64,000 bases of DNA, taken from the NCBI RefSeq assembly GCF_014648435.1, contig NZ_BMRC01000002.1, positions 124,001-188,000 on the forward strand, in the 5' to 3' direction. The stretch comes from Nonomuraea spiralis (GTDB taxonomy: Bacteria > Actinomycetota > Actinomycetes > Streptosporangiales > Streptosporangiaceae). Made by a program: the position numbers and the translations under genes. The notes beneath the pieces were generated by a model. It ran no database searches and was not told where the DNA came from. It saw nothing but the letters and a program-made list of their open reading frames with translations. The stretch's first letter is position 1. Each line of letters begins with the position of its first letter. This document shows positions 26,454 through 35,032 of the stretch, one piece after another.

Positions 26454-28430
26454 GTGAGCGCATTCGATGACATTCGTGACTATGTTGCCCTTCCCCGGCT
26501 CCTCTCCCTGAAGCTCTCGCCTGACGGCTCCCGCCTGATCTCGACCGTTCAGACGCTCAACCCCGACGGCAAGTCGTACGGCACCGCGCTCTGGGCGATC
26601 CCCGTCGACGGTGAGCCGTACCGGCTGACGCGTTCCGCCAAGGGGGAGACGGCCGCCGTCTTCACCGGCGCGGGCGACGTGCTGTTCACCTCCGCGCGTC
26701 CCGACACCACCGTCAAGGACGCGACCGACGAGGTGCCGGCGCTGTGGCTGCTGCCCCGCGCGGGCGGCGAGGCCCGCCAGATCGCCGCCCGGCCCGGCGG
26801 CATCGGCACGGTACGGGTCGCCGGCGACGTGGTGGTGTTCGCCTCCGACGTGCTCGACGGCGACGAGGCCACCGAGGAGGAACGGCGCAAGGCCCGCAAG
26901 GACGCCGGGATCAGCGCGATCCTGCACGAGGGCTACCCGGTCCGCTACTGGGACCACGACCTCGGCCCCGCCCGCACCCGGCTGTTCACCGGCAGGCTCG
27001 GCGCCGAACGCCTTGAGGACGTACGCGACCTGATCCCCGACGCGGGCGAGGCGCTGCGCGACGTCACCTTCGAGCTCACCCCCGACGGCACCACCGTGAT
27101 CGCCACCTGGCGCAGGTTCCTGTCCGGTGGCGACAGCCGTACCGACCTGGTGGCCATCGACGTGGCCACCGGTCAGCGGCGCACCCTGCTCACCGACGAG
27201 GCCCACGACTTCGGCGGCCCGCTCGCCGTCTCGCCCGACGGCACCCGCGTGGCCTGCGCGCGCGAGCGCATCACCGGCAAGGACGTGCCCGCCCGGGTCG
27301 AGTTGTGGATCGCCGACCTGGCCACCGGCGAGGGCCGCGGGTACGCGGACGACCTGTTCCCGATGGACGTCGAATGGGCTCCCGACTCCTCGGCCGTCCA
27401 CCTCGTCGCCGACTACCAGGGCCGCCGCCCGGTCTTCCGCGTCCCGCTGGAGGGCGAGCACACCAGGCTCACCGGCGACGACGCCGCCTACCTCGGGCTC
27501 AACGCGAGCGCCGACGGCGCCTTCCTGTACGTCATGCGCAGCAACATCGCCCTCGCCCCGGCCCCGGCCAGGATCGACGTGGCCACCGGCGAGGTCGCCG
27601 ACCTGCCCTCGCCCGCCCCGCGCCCCGAGGTGCCCGGCACGCTGACCGAGATCTCGGCCACCGCCGACGACGGCACGACCGTGCGCGGCTGGCTCGTACT
27701 GCCCGAGGGCGCCTCGGCCGACAGTCCCGCGCCGTTCCTGCTGTGGATCCACGGCGGCCCCCTCGGCTCCTGGAACGACTGGCAGTGGCGCTGGCAGTCG
27801 TGGATCATGGCGCAGCGCGGGTACGCCGTCCTCATGCCCGACCCCTGCATGTCCACCGGCTACGGCCAGGAGATGATCGACCGCGGCTGGGGCGCCTGGG
27901 GCCCGCGCACCCAGGCCGACCTCGACGCCATCGTGGACGTCGCCCTGGCCAGGGACGACATCGACCACGAGCGCGTCGCGGCGATGGGCGGCTCGTTCGG
28001 CGGCTACATGGCCAACTGGCTGGCCGGGCACACCGACCGCTACCAGGCCATCGTCACCCACGCCTCGCTGTGGAACCTCGACCAGTTCGCCGGCACCACC
28101 GACTCCTCGGTGTTCTGGCAGCGCGAGTTCGGCGGCCCCGGCTCCGAGCGCTACGAGCAGCTCTCCCCGCACGTGGCCCTCGACAAGATCACCACCCCGA
28201 TGCTCGTCATCCACGGCGACAAGGACTACCGGGTGCCGATCGGCGAGGCCCTGCGCCTGTGGTGGGACCTGCAGCGCAACGACGTCGAGTCGAAGTTCCT
28301 GTACTTCCCCGACGAGAACCACTGGATCCTCAAGCCGGGCAACATCGTCGCCTGGTACGAGACGGTGCTCGCCTTCCTGGCCAAGCACGTCCTCGGCGAG
28401 GAGTGGAAGCGCCCGGACTCGGTGGCCTGA
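26454..28430 (+). CDS. S9 family peptidase (acylaminoacyl-/dipeptidyl-peptidase type)
   Basis: A 658-residue cytoplasmic serine peptidase. Residues about 1-400 show repeated WxxD/SPDG beta-propeller strands, for example LSLKLSPDGSRLIS, AVSPDGTRVACA and FPMDVEWAPDSS. The C-terminal alpha/beta-hydrolase domain has GGSFGGYMANW with Ser514, DKDYRVP with Asp591 and DENHWI with His623. The propeller restricts entry to short peptides. There is no signal peptide. It overlaps the inositol monophosphatase gene by one base as TGATG, so the two are probably co-expressed. The GTG start looks leaderless. Confidence 0.94.
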   Translation: MSAFDDIRDYVALPRLLSLKLSPDGSRLISTVQTLNPDGKSYGTALWAIPVDGEPYRLTRSAKGETAAVFTGAGDVLFTSARPDTTVKDATDEVPALWLLPRAGGEARQIAARPGGIGTVRVAGDVVVFASDVLDGDEATEEERRKARKDAGISAILHEGYPVRYWDHDLGPARTRLFTGRLGAERLEDVRDLIPDAGEALRDVTFELTPDGTTVIATWRRFLSGGDSRTDLVAIDVATGQRRTLLTDEAHDFGGPLAVSPDGTRVACARERITGKDVPARVELWIADLATGEGRGYADDLFPMDVEWAPDSSAVHLVADYQGRRPVFRVPLEGEHTRLTGDDAAYLGLNASADGAFLYVMRSNIALAPAPARIDVATGEVADLPSPAPRPEVPGTLTEISATADDGTTVRGWLVLPEGASADSPAPFLLWIHGGPLGSWNDWQWRWQSWIMAQRGYAVLMPDPCMSTGYGQEMIDRGWGAWGPRTQADLDAIVDVALARDDIDHERVAAMGGSFGGYMANWLAGHTDRYQAIVTHASLWNLDQFAGTTDSSVFWQREFGGPGSERYEQLSPHVALDKITTPMLVIHGDKDYRVPIGEALRLWWDLQRNDVESKFLYFPDENHWILKPGNIVAWYETVLAFLAKHVLGEEWKRPDSVA

Positions 28431-29218
28431 TGACCGACTTCCTGCGGCTGGCCGAGGACATCGCACGCGAGGCGGGTGACATGATCCTGGCCAAACGCCC
28501 CACGATGTCGGAGGACGTCGAGACCAAGTCCAGCCCCACGGACGTGGTCACGATCCTGGACAAGGCGTCGGAGGAGCTGATCCGCGAGCGCGTCCGGGCG
28601 GCCCGTCCCGACGACCGCTTCCTCGGCGAGGAGGGCGGCGAGGCGCCGGGCGCGTCCGGCGTGCGCTGGATCGTCGATCCGATCGACGGCACGGTCAACT
28701 TCCTGTACGGCCTGCCCGACTGGGCGGTCTCCATCGCCGTCGAGGTCGCCGGGCAGGTCGTCGCAGGGGTCGTCAACCTGCCGGCGCGGGGCGAGGTGTT
28801 CACCGCCGCGCTCGGCGAGGGCGCCTGGCTCGGCGGCGAGCGGCTGCGCTGCAACAGCGGGGTGCCGCTGGCCAGGGCGCTGGTCGCGACCGGGTTCGGC
28901 TACTCGGCGTCGCGGCGCGCGGTGCAGGGGCGGGTCGTGGCGGAGGTGCTGCCGCGGGTGCGCGACGTCCGGCGCGGCGGCTCGTGCGCCATCGACCTGT
29001 GCTCGGTGGCGGCCGGTCGTGTGGACGCCTACTACGAGCGCGGCACCAACCCGTGGGACTACGCCGCGGCCGGGCTGGTGGCGACCGAGTCGGGCGCCCG
29101 GCTCGGCGGCCTGCGCGGCCGGCCGGTCGGCCCGGAGTTCACGTTGTGCGCCGCGCCCGGCCTGTTCGAGGAACTGCACGACCTGCTCGTGCCGCTCGAC
29201 CCGGAACGCGACTCCTGA
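28430..29218 (+). CDS. Inositol monophosphatase family protein (SuhB-like)
   Basis: A 262-residue Mg-dependent phosphatase. Motifs are LGEEGG (metal Glu), DPIDGTVNFLYGLPDWAVSIAVE (the DPxDGTxNF metal site) and NPWDYAAAGLVATESGARLGG (the WDxAA motif). This is a complete enzyme of normal length. In actinobacteria it can supply inositol for phosphatidylinositol and mycothiol or hydrolyse related sugar phosphates. It is translationally coupled to the S9 peptidase and marks the start of the conserved block that continues with DUF4193 and dut. A very strong hairpin follows nine bases after the stop. Confidence 0.93.
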   Translation: MTDFLRLAEDIAREAGDMILAKRPTMSEDVETKSSPTDVVTILDKASEELIRERVRAARPDDRFLGEEGGEAPGASGVRWIVDPIDGTVNFLYGLPDWAVSIAVEVAGQVVAGVVNLPARGEVFTAALGEGAWLGGERLRCNSGVPLARALVATGFGYSASRRAVQGRVVAEVLPRVRDVRRGGSCAIDLCSVAAGRVDAYYERGTNPWDYAAAGLVATESGARLGGLRGRPVGPEFTLCAAPGLFEELHDLLVPLDPERDS

Positions 29219-29227
29219 CCGGCCCGT

Positions 29228-29275
29228 ACGCGTGCGACGGCCGGGGCCCGAACGGGCCCCGGCCGTCGCACGCGT
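29228..29275. terminator. 22-base-pair perfect hairpin terminator
   Basis: Positions 29228-29249 pair without mismatch with 29254-29275 around a GAAC loop. The hairpin fills the gap between the inositol monophosphatase stop and the stop codon of the convergent small gene, and can end transcription from both sides. Confidence 0.88.
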
Positions 29276-29440
29276 CTAGCGCGGCAGCGGGATGCCGTGA
29301 TCGTCGGCCAGGCGGCGCAGGTCCTCGATCTCGGCGGTGAGGGTGTCGGCGAGGTAGTCGTCGCCGGTGCTACGGGCCTCGCGGAGGCCCTTGTAAGCCT
29401 GGTCGAGGCGGCGTTCGATCGTGGTGGTGAACTCGCCCAT
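29276..29440 (-). CDS. Small conserved-looking protein, 54 residues
   Basis: A short gene from ATG 29440, preceded by AGGTGAG, encoding a 54-residue, mostly helical acidic protein. It begins MGEFTTTIERRLDQAYKGL and ends in IEDLRRLADDHGIPLPR. Short actinobacterial proteins of this kind are annotated as hypothetical. It has no membrane span or metal motif. A ribosome-binding site, a good codon pattern and a dedicated terminator at its stop argue that it is real. The frame stays open upstream to 29584, but that part lacks protein-like composition. Confidence 0.7.
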   Translation of the reverse strand: MGEFTTTIERRLDQAYKGLREARSTGDDYLADTLTAEIEDLRRLADDHGIPLPR

Positions 29441-29663
29441 CTCACCTACTCTCTCAGGGGTTGATCTGTGCTGGGGCGTAATGAGCCCATTGCCAGCTGA
29501 TGTCCGGGCAATGGGTGTCCCGACGGCATACCCCGGCTTGTCGCCCTCTGAAACATGAAATTCCGTGCCCCTTCCCCAGGCCACCCCTGGACATGCCTTA
29601 CCGTGCGCTTATCGAGCCTGTAGGCAGAATGAGGCACCAGAACCGGAAAGAGGTGTACCAGGC

Positions 29664-30317
29664 GTGCGAGTGCTGGTTGTAGAGGATGAGCGGGTGCTCG
29701 CCGACGCGATCGCGACCGGACTGCGGCGCGAGGCCATGGCGGTCGACGTGGCCTACGACGGCGGCGGCGCCCTTGAGCGCACCTCCTACATCGACTACGA
29801 CGTGATCGTGCTCGACCGCGACCTGCCGGTCGTGCACGGCGACGAGGTGTGCCGCAGGCTGGTCGAGCAGCGCTCGGCCTCGCGGATCCTCATGCTGACC
29901 GCCTCCGGCGACGTGGACGACAAGGTGGAGGGGCTTGGTCTCGGGGCCGACGACTACCTGGCCAAGCCGTTCGTGTTCATCGAGCTGGTGGCCCGCGTAC
30001 GCGCGCTCGGCCGGCGTTCGGCGCCCGCCCTGCCGCCCGTGCTGGAGCGGGCCGGGATCCGCCTCGACCCGGGCAAGCGGCTGGTCGAGCGCGACGGCAA
30101 GGAGGTCGTGCTGACCAAGAAGGAGTTCGCGGTCCTGGAGGAGCTGATGCGCGCCGAGGGCGCGGTGGTCAGCCAGGAGGACCTGCTGGACAAGGCATGG
30201 GACGAGAACATCGACCCGTTCACGAACGTGGTCAGGGTGACCATGATGACGCTGCGGAAGAAGCTGGGCGAGCCTCAGGTGATCGAGACCGTGCCCGGAG
30301 TTGGGTACAAGTTGTGA
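29664..30317 (+). CDS. cutR: OmpR-family response regulator, CutR-like
   Basis: A 217-residue response regulator. The receiver domain starts VRVLVVEDERVLADA and carries phospho-acceptor Asp51 in VIVLDRDLP, Thr in LMLTASG and Lys in DYLAKPF. The C-terminal winged helix has LTKKEFAVLEELMRAEGAVVS and DPFTNVVRVTMMTLRKKLGEP. The sequence closely resembles Streptomyces CutR as I remember it, and the context (inositol monophosphatase before, DUF4193 after) matches the SCO5862-SCO5868 neighbourhood. Start GTG 29664 follows AGAGG. It overlaps the kinase gene as GTGA. Confidence 0.9.
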   Translation: MRVLVVEDERVLADAIATGLRREAMAVDVAYDGGGALERTSYIDYDVIVLDRDLPVVHGDEVCRRLVEQRSASRILMLTASGDVDDKVEGLGLGADDYLAKPFVFIELVARVRALGRRSAPALPPVLERAGIRLDPGKRLVERDGKEVVLTKKEFAVLEELMRAEGAVVSQEDLLDKAWDENIDPFTNVVRVTMMTLRKKLGEPQVIETVPGVGYKL

Positions 30318-31624
30318 CGGACAGGCCAGAGCGCGGGGCGGGGCCGACGCATCCGATGATCAGCCCCCATTCGGCCAGGAAGGCGACGCGCGTGCAGGAG
30401 GCGCCACCACCGAGCGGGCCGCCCGCCTGGGACGGCCCGCCACCGCCCGGCTCCGAGACGCCCGTCCTCAGCCCTCTGGATCGTGTCAAAGGGCTGCCCG
30501 CCAAGGTCAGCATCCGGTGGCGGCTCACGCTCACCTACAGCGCCCTGGTGTTCGCCGCCGCGGCCGTGTTGTTGTTCGTCGTCTACTCGATCGTCGGCAG
30601 GGCCATCGAGGGAGCCTGGCCGGACCTGATCACCGACGACCTCGACCCCCTCGACGCCGCCATCATGCAGAACCGGTGGACCCAGGCCAAGGGCCGGGCC
30701 ATCAACAGCGCGCGGGACGCGCTGTTCAGCAGCTCGTACATGGCGCTGGCCGGGGTAGGCATCCTCGCGCTCATCATCGGTTACTTCGTGGCCGACCGCG
30801 CGCTGCGGCCGGTCGCCCAGATGACCAGCGCCGCGCGCAAGCTCTCGGAGAGCACGCTCGCCCACCAGCGCATCGCCCTGCACGGCCCCAACGACGAGCT
30901 GAAGGAGCTGGCCGACACTTTCGACGCCATGCTCACCCGGCTCAACGTCGCCTTCGACACCCAGCGGAGATTCGTGGCCAACGCCTCCCACGAATTGCGT
31001 ACTCCGTTGACGATTAACCGGACCGTCCTGGAGATCGCGTTGTCGGATCCCGAGGCGTCCGAGGACCTCAAAGCGCTCGGCCGCACGTTGCTGGAAGTCA
31101 ACGCGCGTAACGAGAAGCTCATCGAGGGGCTGTTGTTGCTCGCCAGGAGCGAACGCGAACTCGCGGTGCGCAAACCGCTCGACGTTCAGGAAGTCGCTCA
31201 GACGGCCGTGGAACAGGTCGCGCCCTTCGCCGCCGAACACGGGGTGAGCGTTGTCGCCGAACTGGTCAGCGCGCCTACCGTGGGCGACCCGGTGCTCCTG
31301 GAGCGGTCGGTCAGCAACCTGCTGGAGAACGCCGTGAAGTACAACCTTCCCGAAAACGGAAAAGTCTGGATCCAAACGGGAATGGCGGACGGGGGGCTGG
31401 TTGTTCAGGTGGCCAACACGGGGCAGCACGTCCCGGCGTACGAGGTGAACAGCCTGTTCGAGCCGTTCAGGAGGCTCCACGCCGACCGCGTGGAATCGGC
31501 CAAGGGATCGGGTCTCGGGCTGTCCATCGTCCGTGCGGTGGTCCAGGCACACGGGGGAAATGTGACCGCTGTGCCGCGGGATGGCGGAGGACTTGTGGTG
31601 ACCATTCGGCTTCCGAGGCGTTGA
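30314..31624 (+). CDS. cutS: Sensor histidine kinase, CutS-like
   Basis: A 436-residue membrane kinase. A Pro-rich cytoplasmic head of about 60 residues precedes two membrane spans (about 71-93 and 142-160) that bracket a short extracellular loop of about 48 residues without Cys. A HAMP linker (DRALRPVAQMTSAARKLSES), the phospho-acceptor box FVANASHELRTP with His226, an N box (NLLENAVKYN) and G box (GSGLGLSIV) follow. As I recall, CutRS in Streptomyces affects antibiotic production and the secretion-stress response; the stimulus here is unknown. The 3' half uses more A/T-ending codons than neighbouring genes. Confidence 0.9.
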   Translation: MTDRPERGAGPTHPMISPHSARKATRVQEAPPPSGPPAWDGPPPPGSETPVLSPLDRVKGLPAKVSIRWRLTLTYSALVFAAAAVLLFVVYSIVGRAIEGAWPDLITDDLDPLDAAIMQNRWTQAKGRAINSARDALFSSSYMALAGVGILALIIGYFVADRALRPVAQMTSAARKLSESTLAHQRIALHGPNDELKELADTFDAMLTRLNVAFDTQRRFVANASHELRTPLTINRTVLEIALSDPEASEDLKALGRTLLEVNARNEKLIEGLLLLARSERELAVRKPLDVQEVAQTAVEQVAPFAAEHGVSVVAELVSAPTVGDPVLLERSVSNLLENAVKYNLPENGKVWIQTGMADGGLVVQVANTGQHVPAYEVNSLFEPFRRLHADRVESAKGSGLGLSIVRAVVQAHGGNVTAVPRDGGGLVVTIRLPRR

Positions 31625-31964
31625 CCGAGCTGCCATGAGACGGCCAAGGGGCGCCCGCGGGTGGCGTTCCGGCGTGTTCGTCCGCGTGTTGATGTAGTGG
31701 GGGCGTCTCGTTCTCGCCGCACATGTGGTTGGATGTGCCGTCGAACACGGTGGCGCATGACGCCAAGGCTGTGGGTTTCGCCATATTTGGCTAACCATTG
31801 CCGACGGCAGCAGGCCCTGACGTGTTGGGAGGTTCGTTGTTCGTTCCCGCCGGGTACCGATGGAAAATCTCCCCGACGGAACGGGCACAAGACGGGTCTC
31901 CCGGACGTTAGAAGACGCGCGATGAGCGCGAAGACATATAGATGAGGGGGATGGAGTAAGCACA
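31625..31964 (+). other. Intergenic region of 340 bases, promoter of the DUF4193 gene
   Basis: No coding potential is visible on either strand. A small inverted repeat, TGGCG/CGCCA, lies near 31749-31765 and could end the cutS transcript. The region presumably contains the promoter of the DUF4193 gene, but I see no convincing -35/-10 pair. Confidence 0.45.
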
Positions 31965-32264
31965 ATGGCTACCGACTACGACAGCCCGCGTAAGACAGAC
32001 GACGACCTGGGGGAGGACAGCCTCCAAGAGCTCCAGGCGCGGCGTACCGACAAGTCGTCCGGCAGCATCGACATCGACGAGACCGACCTCGCCGAGTCGC
32101 TGGAGCTTCCCGGTGCGGATCTGTCGAACGAAGAGCTCTCCCTGCGGGTGATTCCCCGCCAGGCCGACGAGTTCACCTGCTCGCGCTGCTTCCTGGTGCA
32201 CCACCGCAGCCAGCTGGCCTCCGAGAAGAACGGCCAGCAGGTCTGCCGGGAGTGCGCCGCCTGA
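31965..32264 (+). CDS. DUF4193 family zinc-ribbon-like protein
   Basis: A 99-residue acidic protein of the actinobacterial DUF4193 family (Rv2699c-like). It starts MATDYDSPRKTDDDL, has a central acidic stretch (SIDIDETDLAESLELPGADL), and ends with two Cys knuckles, CSRC and CREC, that can form a small zinc site. A strong GGGGGATGGAG ribosome site precedes ATG 31965 at 9 bases. The protein is highly conserved next to dut and inositol monophosphatase genes in actinobacteria. Its function is unknown; the domain layout suggests interaction with nucleic acid or RNA polymerase, which is only inference. Confidence 0.92.
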   Translation: MATDYDSPRKTDDDLGEDSLQELQARRTDKSSGSIDIDETDLAESLELPGADLSNEELSLRVIPRQADEFTCSRCFLVHHRSQLASEKNGQQVCRECAA

Positions 32265-32355
32265 CCGCTGGGGCGAAGGAGCTCAGGGTGAGGGACCGAA
32301 GGAACCGAGCCTGCCTACCCTGAGCGGTCGCGACCAAGACGGACGGAGGCATCGC

Positions 32356-33159
32356 GTGGCCGAGAAGGACAACCAGCAAACTGACAACGGGATCGCCGAC
32401 CCCGACAAGGAGGTCGGCGAGCTCGTTGGCAGGCTCACCCAGCCAGGTGAGCTCGAGCCGGCCGAGCGGCGCAGGCTGCTCGGCCGACTAGCCAGATCCC
32501 TGTCGACGGGAGCGAAGAGGGCTCGCGAGACCGGCGTCGGCCGCGGCCGCTGGCTGGCCGACGTCTTCCTCACCATCGCGCCCCGCATCCCCATCCGCGA
32601 CCTCCACACCCTGTCCGAGCATCATCACGGCCTGACCGGCGAGCAACTCGCCGACGACCTGGTGCGCACCGCGCAGAAGGCCACGATGACGGTCGGCGCC
32701 ATCGGCGGAGCACTCGCGGCGGCCGAGTTCGCCGCACCACCCCTCCTGCTCTCCGCCCCCGCGCAGCTCGTCGCGGAGACCATCGTCGTCGCCGCCATCG
32801 AGGTCAAGCTGCTGGCCGAGCTGCACGAGGTCTACGGCGTCCGCGTCCAGGGCACCGGCACTCAGCGGGCCGTCGCCTTCACCGCCGCCTGGGCCAGGCA
32901 GCGCGGGATCGACCCCCTCGCCCCCGCGTCCGTCTCCCTCGCGCTCGGCGCGGCGACCAAGACCGCCCTGCGCAACCGCCTCATGCGTACGCTCGGGCGT
33001 CATCTGACCACGTTCGGCCCGTTCCTCACGGGAGCCGTCGCCGGCGGCGCGCTCAACCGCGTCGCGACCGGGAAGCTCGGCCAGGCCATCCGCGCCGACC
33101 TGCGCGTCAAGGGCCCGTCGTTGCCGTCGTCCGACTCCCCCGACGAACTGAGCCCGTAG
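32356..33159 (+). CDS. Conserved actinobacterial protein, unknown function
   Basis: A 267-residue protein starting at GTG 32356 behind GGAGG. The acidic N-terminus is followed by helical segments, with a hydrophobic stretch around residues 114-153 (TMTVGAIGGALAAAEFAAPPLLL, then LVAETIVVAAIEVKLLAELHEVYG) and another near residue 220 (FGPFLTGAVAGGAL). It may associate with the membrane through amphipathic helices. I recognise it only as a hypothetical protein found in Streptomyces and relatives near DUF4193. An interrupted hairpin follows the stop. Confidence 0.75.
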   Translation: MAEKDNQQTDNGIADPDKEVGELVGRLTQPGELEPAERRRLLGRLARSLSTGAKRARETGVGRGRWLADVFLTIAPRIPIRDLHTLSEHHHGLTGEQLADDLVRTAQKATMTVGAIGGALAAAEFAAPPLLLSAPAQLVAETIVVAAIEVKLLAELHEVYGVRVQGTGTQRAVAFTAAWARQRGIDPLAPASVSLALGAATKTALRNRLMRTLGRHLTTFGPFLTGAVAGGALNRVATGKLGQAIRADLRVKGPSLPSSDSPDELSP

Positions 33160-33167
33160 CCCGCGCC

Positions 33168-33195
33168 GACGGGTGGCCCGAGGGGCCGTGCCGTC
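33168..33195. terminator. Interrupted hairpin between convergent genes
   Basis: GACGG (33168-33172) pairs with CCGTC (33191-33195) and GGCCC (33175-33179) with GGGCC (33183-33187), with a small internal bulge. It overlaps the first two bases of the paaK stop triplet. Confidence 0.45.
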
Positions 33196-34492
33196 AGTCG
33201 TGCCGCCGGTCCACCACGCGCTTGAGCTTGCCGACCGACCGCTCCAGCGTCTCGGGATCCACCACCTCGACCTCGACGCTCACGCCGACGTTCGCCTTGA
33301 CCGCGTGGCGCAGCTCGCGGCCCGCCTCCTCCCGGCCGCCCGCGCCGGGCCGCGCCTCGACCCTGACGGTGAGCACGTCGAGCCGGTCAGGGCGGGTCAG
33401 GTGGAGCTGGAAGTGCGGGGACAGGGCGGGCACACGCAGCACCAGCTCCTCGATCTGGGTCGGGAAGACGTTCACGCCGCGCAGGATGATCATGTCGTCG
33501 GTACGGCCCGTCACCTTCTCCATCCGCCGGAAGGCGGGCCTGGCCGTACCGGGCAGCAGCCTGGTCAGGTCGCGGGTGCGGTAGCGCACGACGGGCATGG
33601 CCTCCTTGGTGAGGCTGGTGAACACCAGCTCGCCGCCCTCGGGCGCCGGCTGCCCGGTGAACGGGTCGACGGTCTCGGGGTAGAAGTGGTCCTCCCAGAC
33701 GTGCAGGCCGTCCTTGGTCTCGACGCACTCGTTGGCCACGCCGGGGCCCATCACCTCGGACAGGCCGTAGATGTCGACCGCGTGCAGGTCGAAGCGTTCC
33801 TCGATCTCGGCGCGCATGCGTTCGGTCCAGGGTTCGGCGCCGAAGATGCCGATCTCCAGCGAGCTCTCGCGCGGGTCCAGGCCCTGGGCGGCGAACTCGT
33901 CCAGCAGCGCCAGCAGGTACGACGGCGTGACCATGATGACCCGGGGCCGGAAGTCGGTGATGAGCTGGACCTGCCGGGCCGTCATGCCGCCGGAGACCGG
34001 TACGACGGTGCAGCCCAGCCGCTCGGCCCCGTAGTGGGCGCCGAGGCCGCCGGTGAACAGGCCGTAGCCGTAGGCCACGTGCACCACGTCGCCGGGACGG
34101 CCGCCCGACGCGCGGATCGAGCGGGCCATCACCTGCGCCCAGACGTCGAGGTCGCCCTGCGTGTACCCGACGACCGTGGGCCGGCCCGTGGTGCCCGAGG
34201 AGGCGTGGATGCGCGCCACCCGCTCGCGCGGCACCGCGAACATCCCGAACGGGTACGACTCGCGCAGGTCCTCCTTGGTGGTGAACGGGAAGAGCGCGAG
34301 GTCGTCCAGGCTCCGGCAGTCGGCGGGGTGGACCCCGTGCTCGTCGAACTTGCGCCGGTAGAGCGGGACGTTGTCGTAGGCGTGGGACAGCGTCCACCGC
34401 AGGCGCTCCAGCTGGAGGGCCATCAGCTCGTCCCTGGACACACGCTCGACCGGGTCGAGCTCCTCGGGGGACGGTGGCGGGAAGGGCCTCAT
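33194..34492 (-). CDS. paaK: Phenylacetate-CoA ligase family protein
   Basis: A 432-residue acyl-adenylate enzyme of the PaaK type, which forms phenylacetyl-CoA from phenylacetate, CoA and ATP. Its AMP-binding loop is ASSGTTGRPTVVGYT, followed by DIYGLSEVMGPGVANEC (A5-like), YRTRDLTRLLPG and GRTDDMIILRGVNVFP in the C-terminal lid. It begins at ATG 34492, overlapping the thioesterase stop as ATGA. No other phenylacetate catabolic genes (ring epoxidase, hydrolase) are nearby, so the substrate could be another aryl acid. The frame continues open for 1.4 kb upstream, but that part is antisense to other genes. Confidence 0.93.
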   Translation of the reverse strand: MRPFPPPSPEELDPVERVSRDELMALQLERLRWTLSHAYDNVPLYRRKFDEHGVHPADCRSLDDLALFPFTTKEDLRESYPFGMFAVPRERVARIHASSGTTGRPTVVGYTQGDLDVWAQVMARSIRASGGRPGDVVHVAYGYGLFTGGLGAHYGAERLGCTVVPVSGGMTARQVQLITDFRPRVIMVTPSYLLALLDEFAAQGLDPRESSLEIGIFGAEPWTERMRAEIEERFDLHAVDIYGLSEVMGPGVANECVETKDGLHVWEDHFYPETVDPFTGQPAPEGGELVFTSLTKEAMPVVRYRTRDLTRLLPGTARPAFRRMEKVTGRTDDMIILRGVNVFPTQIEELVLRVPALSPHFQLHLTRPDRLDVLTVRVEARPGAGGREEAGRELRHAVKANVGVSVEVEVVDPETLERSVGKLKRVVDRRHD

Positions 34493-34875
34493 CTCAGCTC
34501 CCTGCTGCGCCCGCGGAACTCCGCGACCACCCGGCCGCCGGCCCCGCGTACGGTGATGTCGTAGATGCCGCTGCGGCCGTACCGGGTGCGCTCGGCCGCC
34601 TCGGCCACCAGCACGTCGCCCTCGTGGGCGGGGGCGACGAAGGTGATCTCGGCCCCGGCCGCCACGGTCACCGGGCCCTGGGTGTTGCACGCGCAGGCGA
34701 AGGTGGTGTCGGCCAGCAGGAAGACGTAGCCGCCGTGGCAGAGGGAGTGTCCGTTGATCATCTGCGGGGTCACGGTCATGCGGCACACCGCGCGGCCGTC
34801 GGCCAGCTCCACCAGCTCGATGCCCAGGGCGGCCGAGGCGGTGTCGGCGTCCATCATGCGCCGCGCGCTGTCCAC
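34489..34875 (-). CDS. paaI: PaaI-type hotdog thioesterase
   Basis: A 128-residue hotdog-fold acyl-CoA thioesterase of the PaaI family, which rescues CoA from stalled aromatic CoA esters. QMINGHSLCHGGYVFLLADTTFACACNT contains the catalytic region (Asn/Gly-His near the helix and Asp at its end). Start is GTG 34875 with GGGAG about eight bases upstream. It is the first gene of a two-gene operon with paaK. An inverted repeat, ACCGAA-TG-TTCGGT, lies 22 bases upstream of the start and is the likely regulatory site. Confidence 0.92.
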   Translation of the reverse strand: MDSARRMMDADTASAALGIELVELADGRAVCRMTVTPQMINGHSLCHGGYVFLLADTTFACACNTQGPVTVAAGAEITFVAPAHEGDVLVAEAAERTRYGRSGIYDITVRGAGGRVVAEFRGRSRELR

Positions 34876-34896
34876 ACAGGTCTCCCTTGCTTACTG

Positions 34897-34910
34897 ACCG
34901 AATGTTCGGT
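34897..34910. promoter_or_regulatory. Inverted repeat, probable TetR-type operator of paaI-paaK
   Basis: ACCGAA and TTCGGT form a perfect 6+6 inverted repeat with a TG spacer, 22 bases before the paaI start. The size and ACCGA/TCGGT arms resemble operators of TetR-family repressors, including PaaR-type regulators. No regulator gene lies in the window next to it. Confidence 0.6.
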
Positions 34911-35032
34911 AAACACTTCACCGTCCTGCCGAGCACTGTCAAGGGAGGACGCGCGTGCGCAGCTGGAAGAGCCGTTTGTGGGGTATGTCCTGGTTTGGTG
35001 GCGGGATGGACCTCGGCGCGTGAGGAGGAGCG

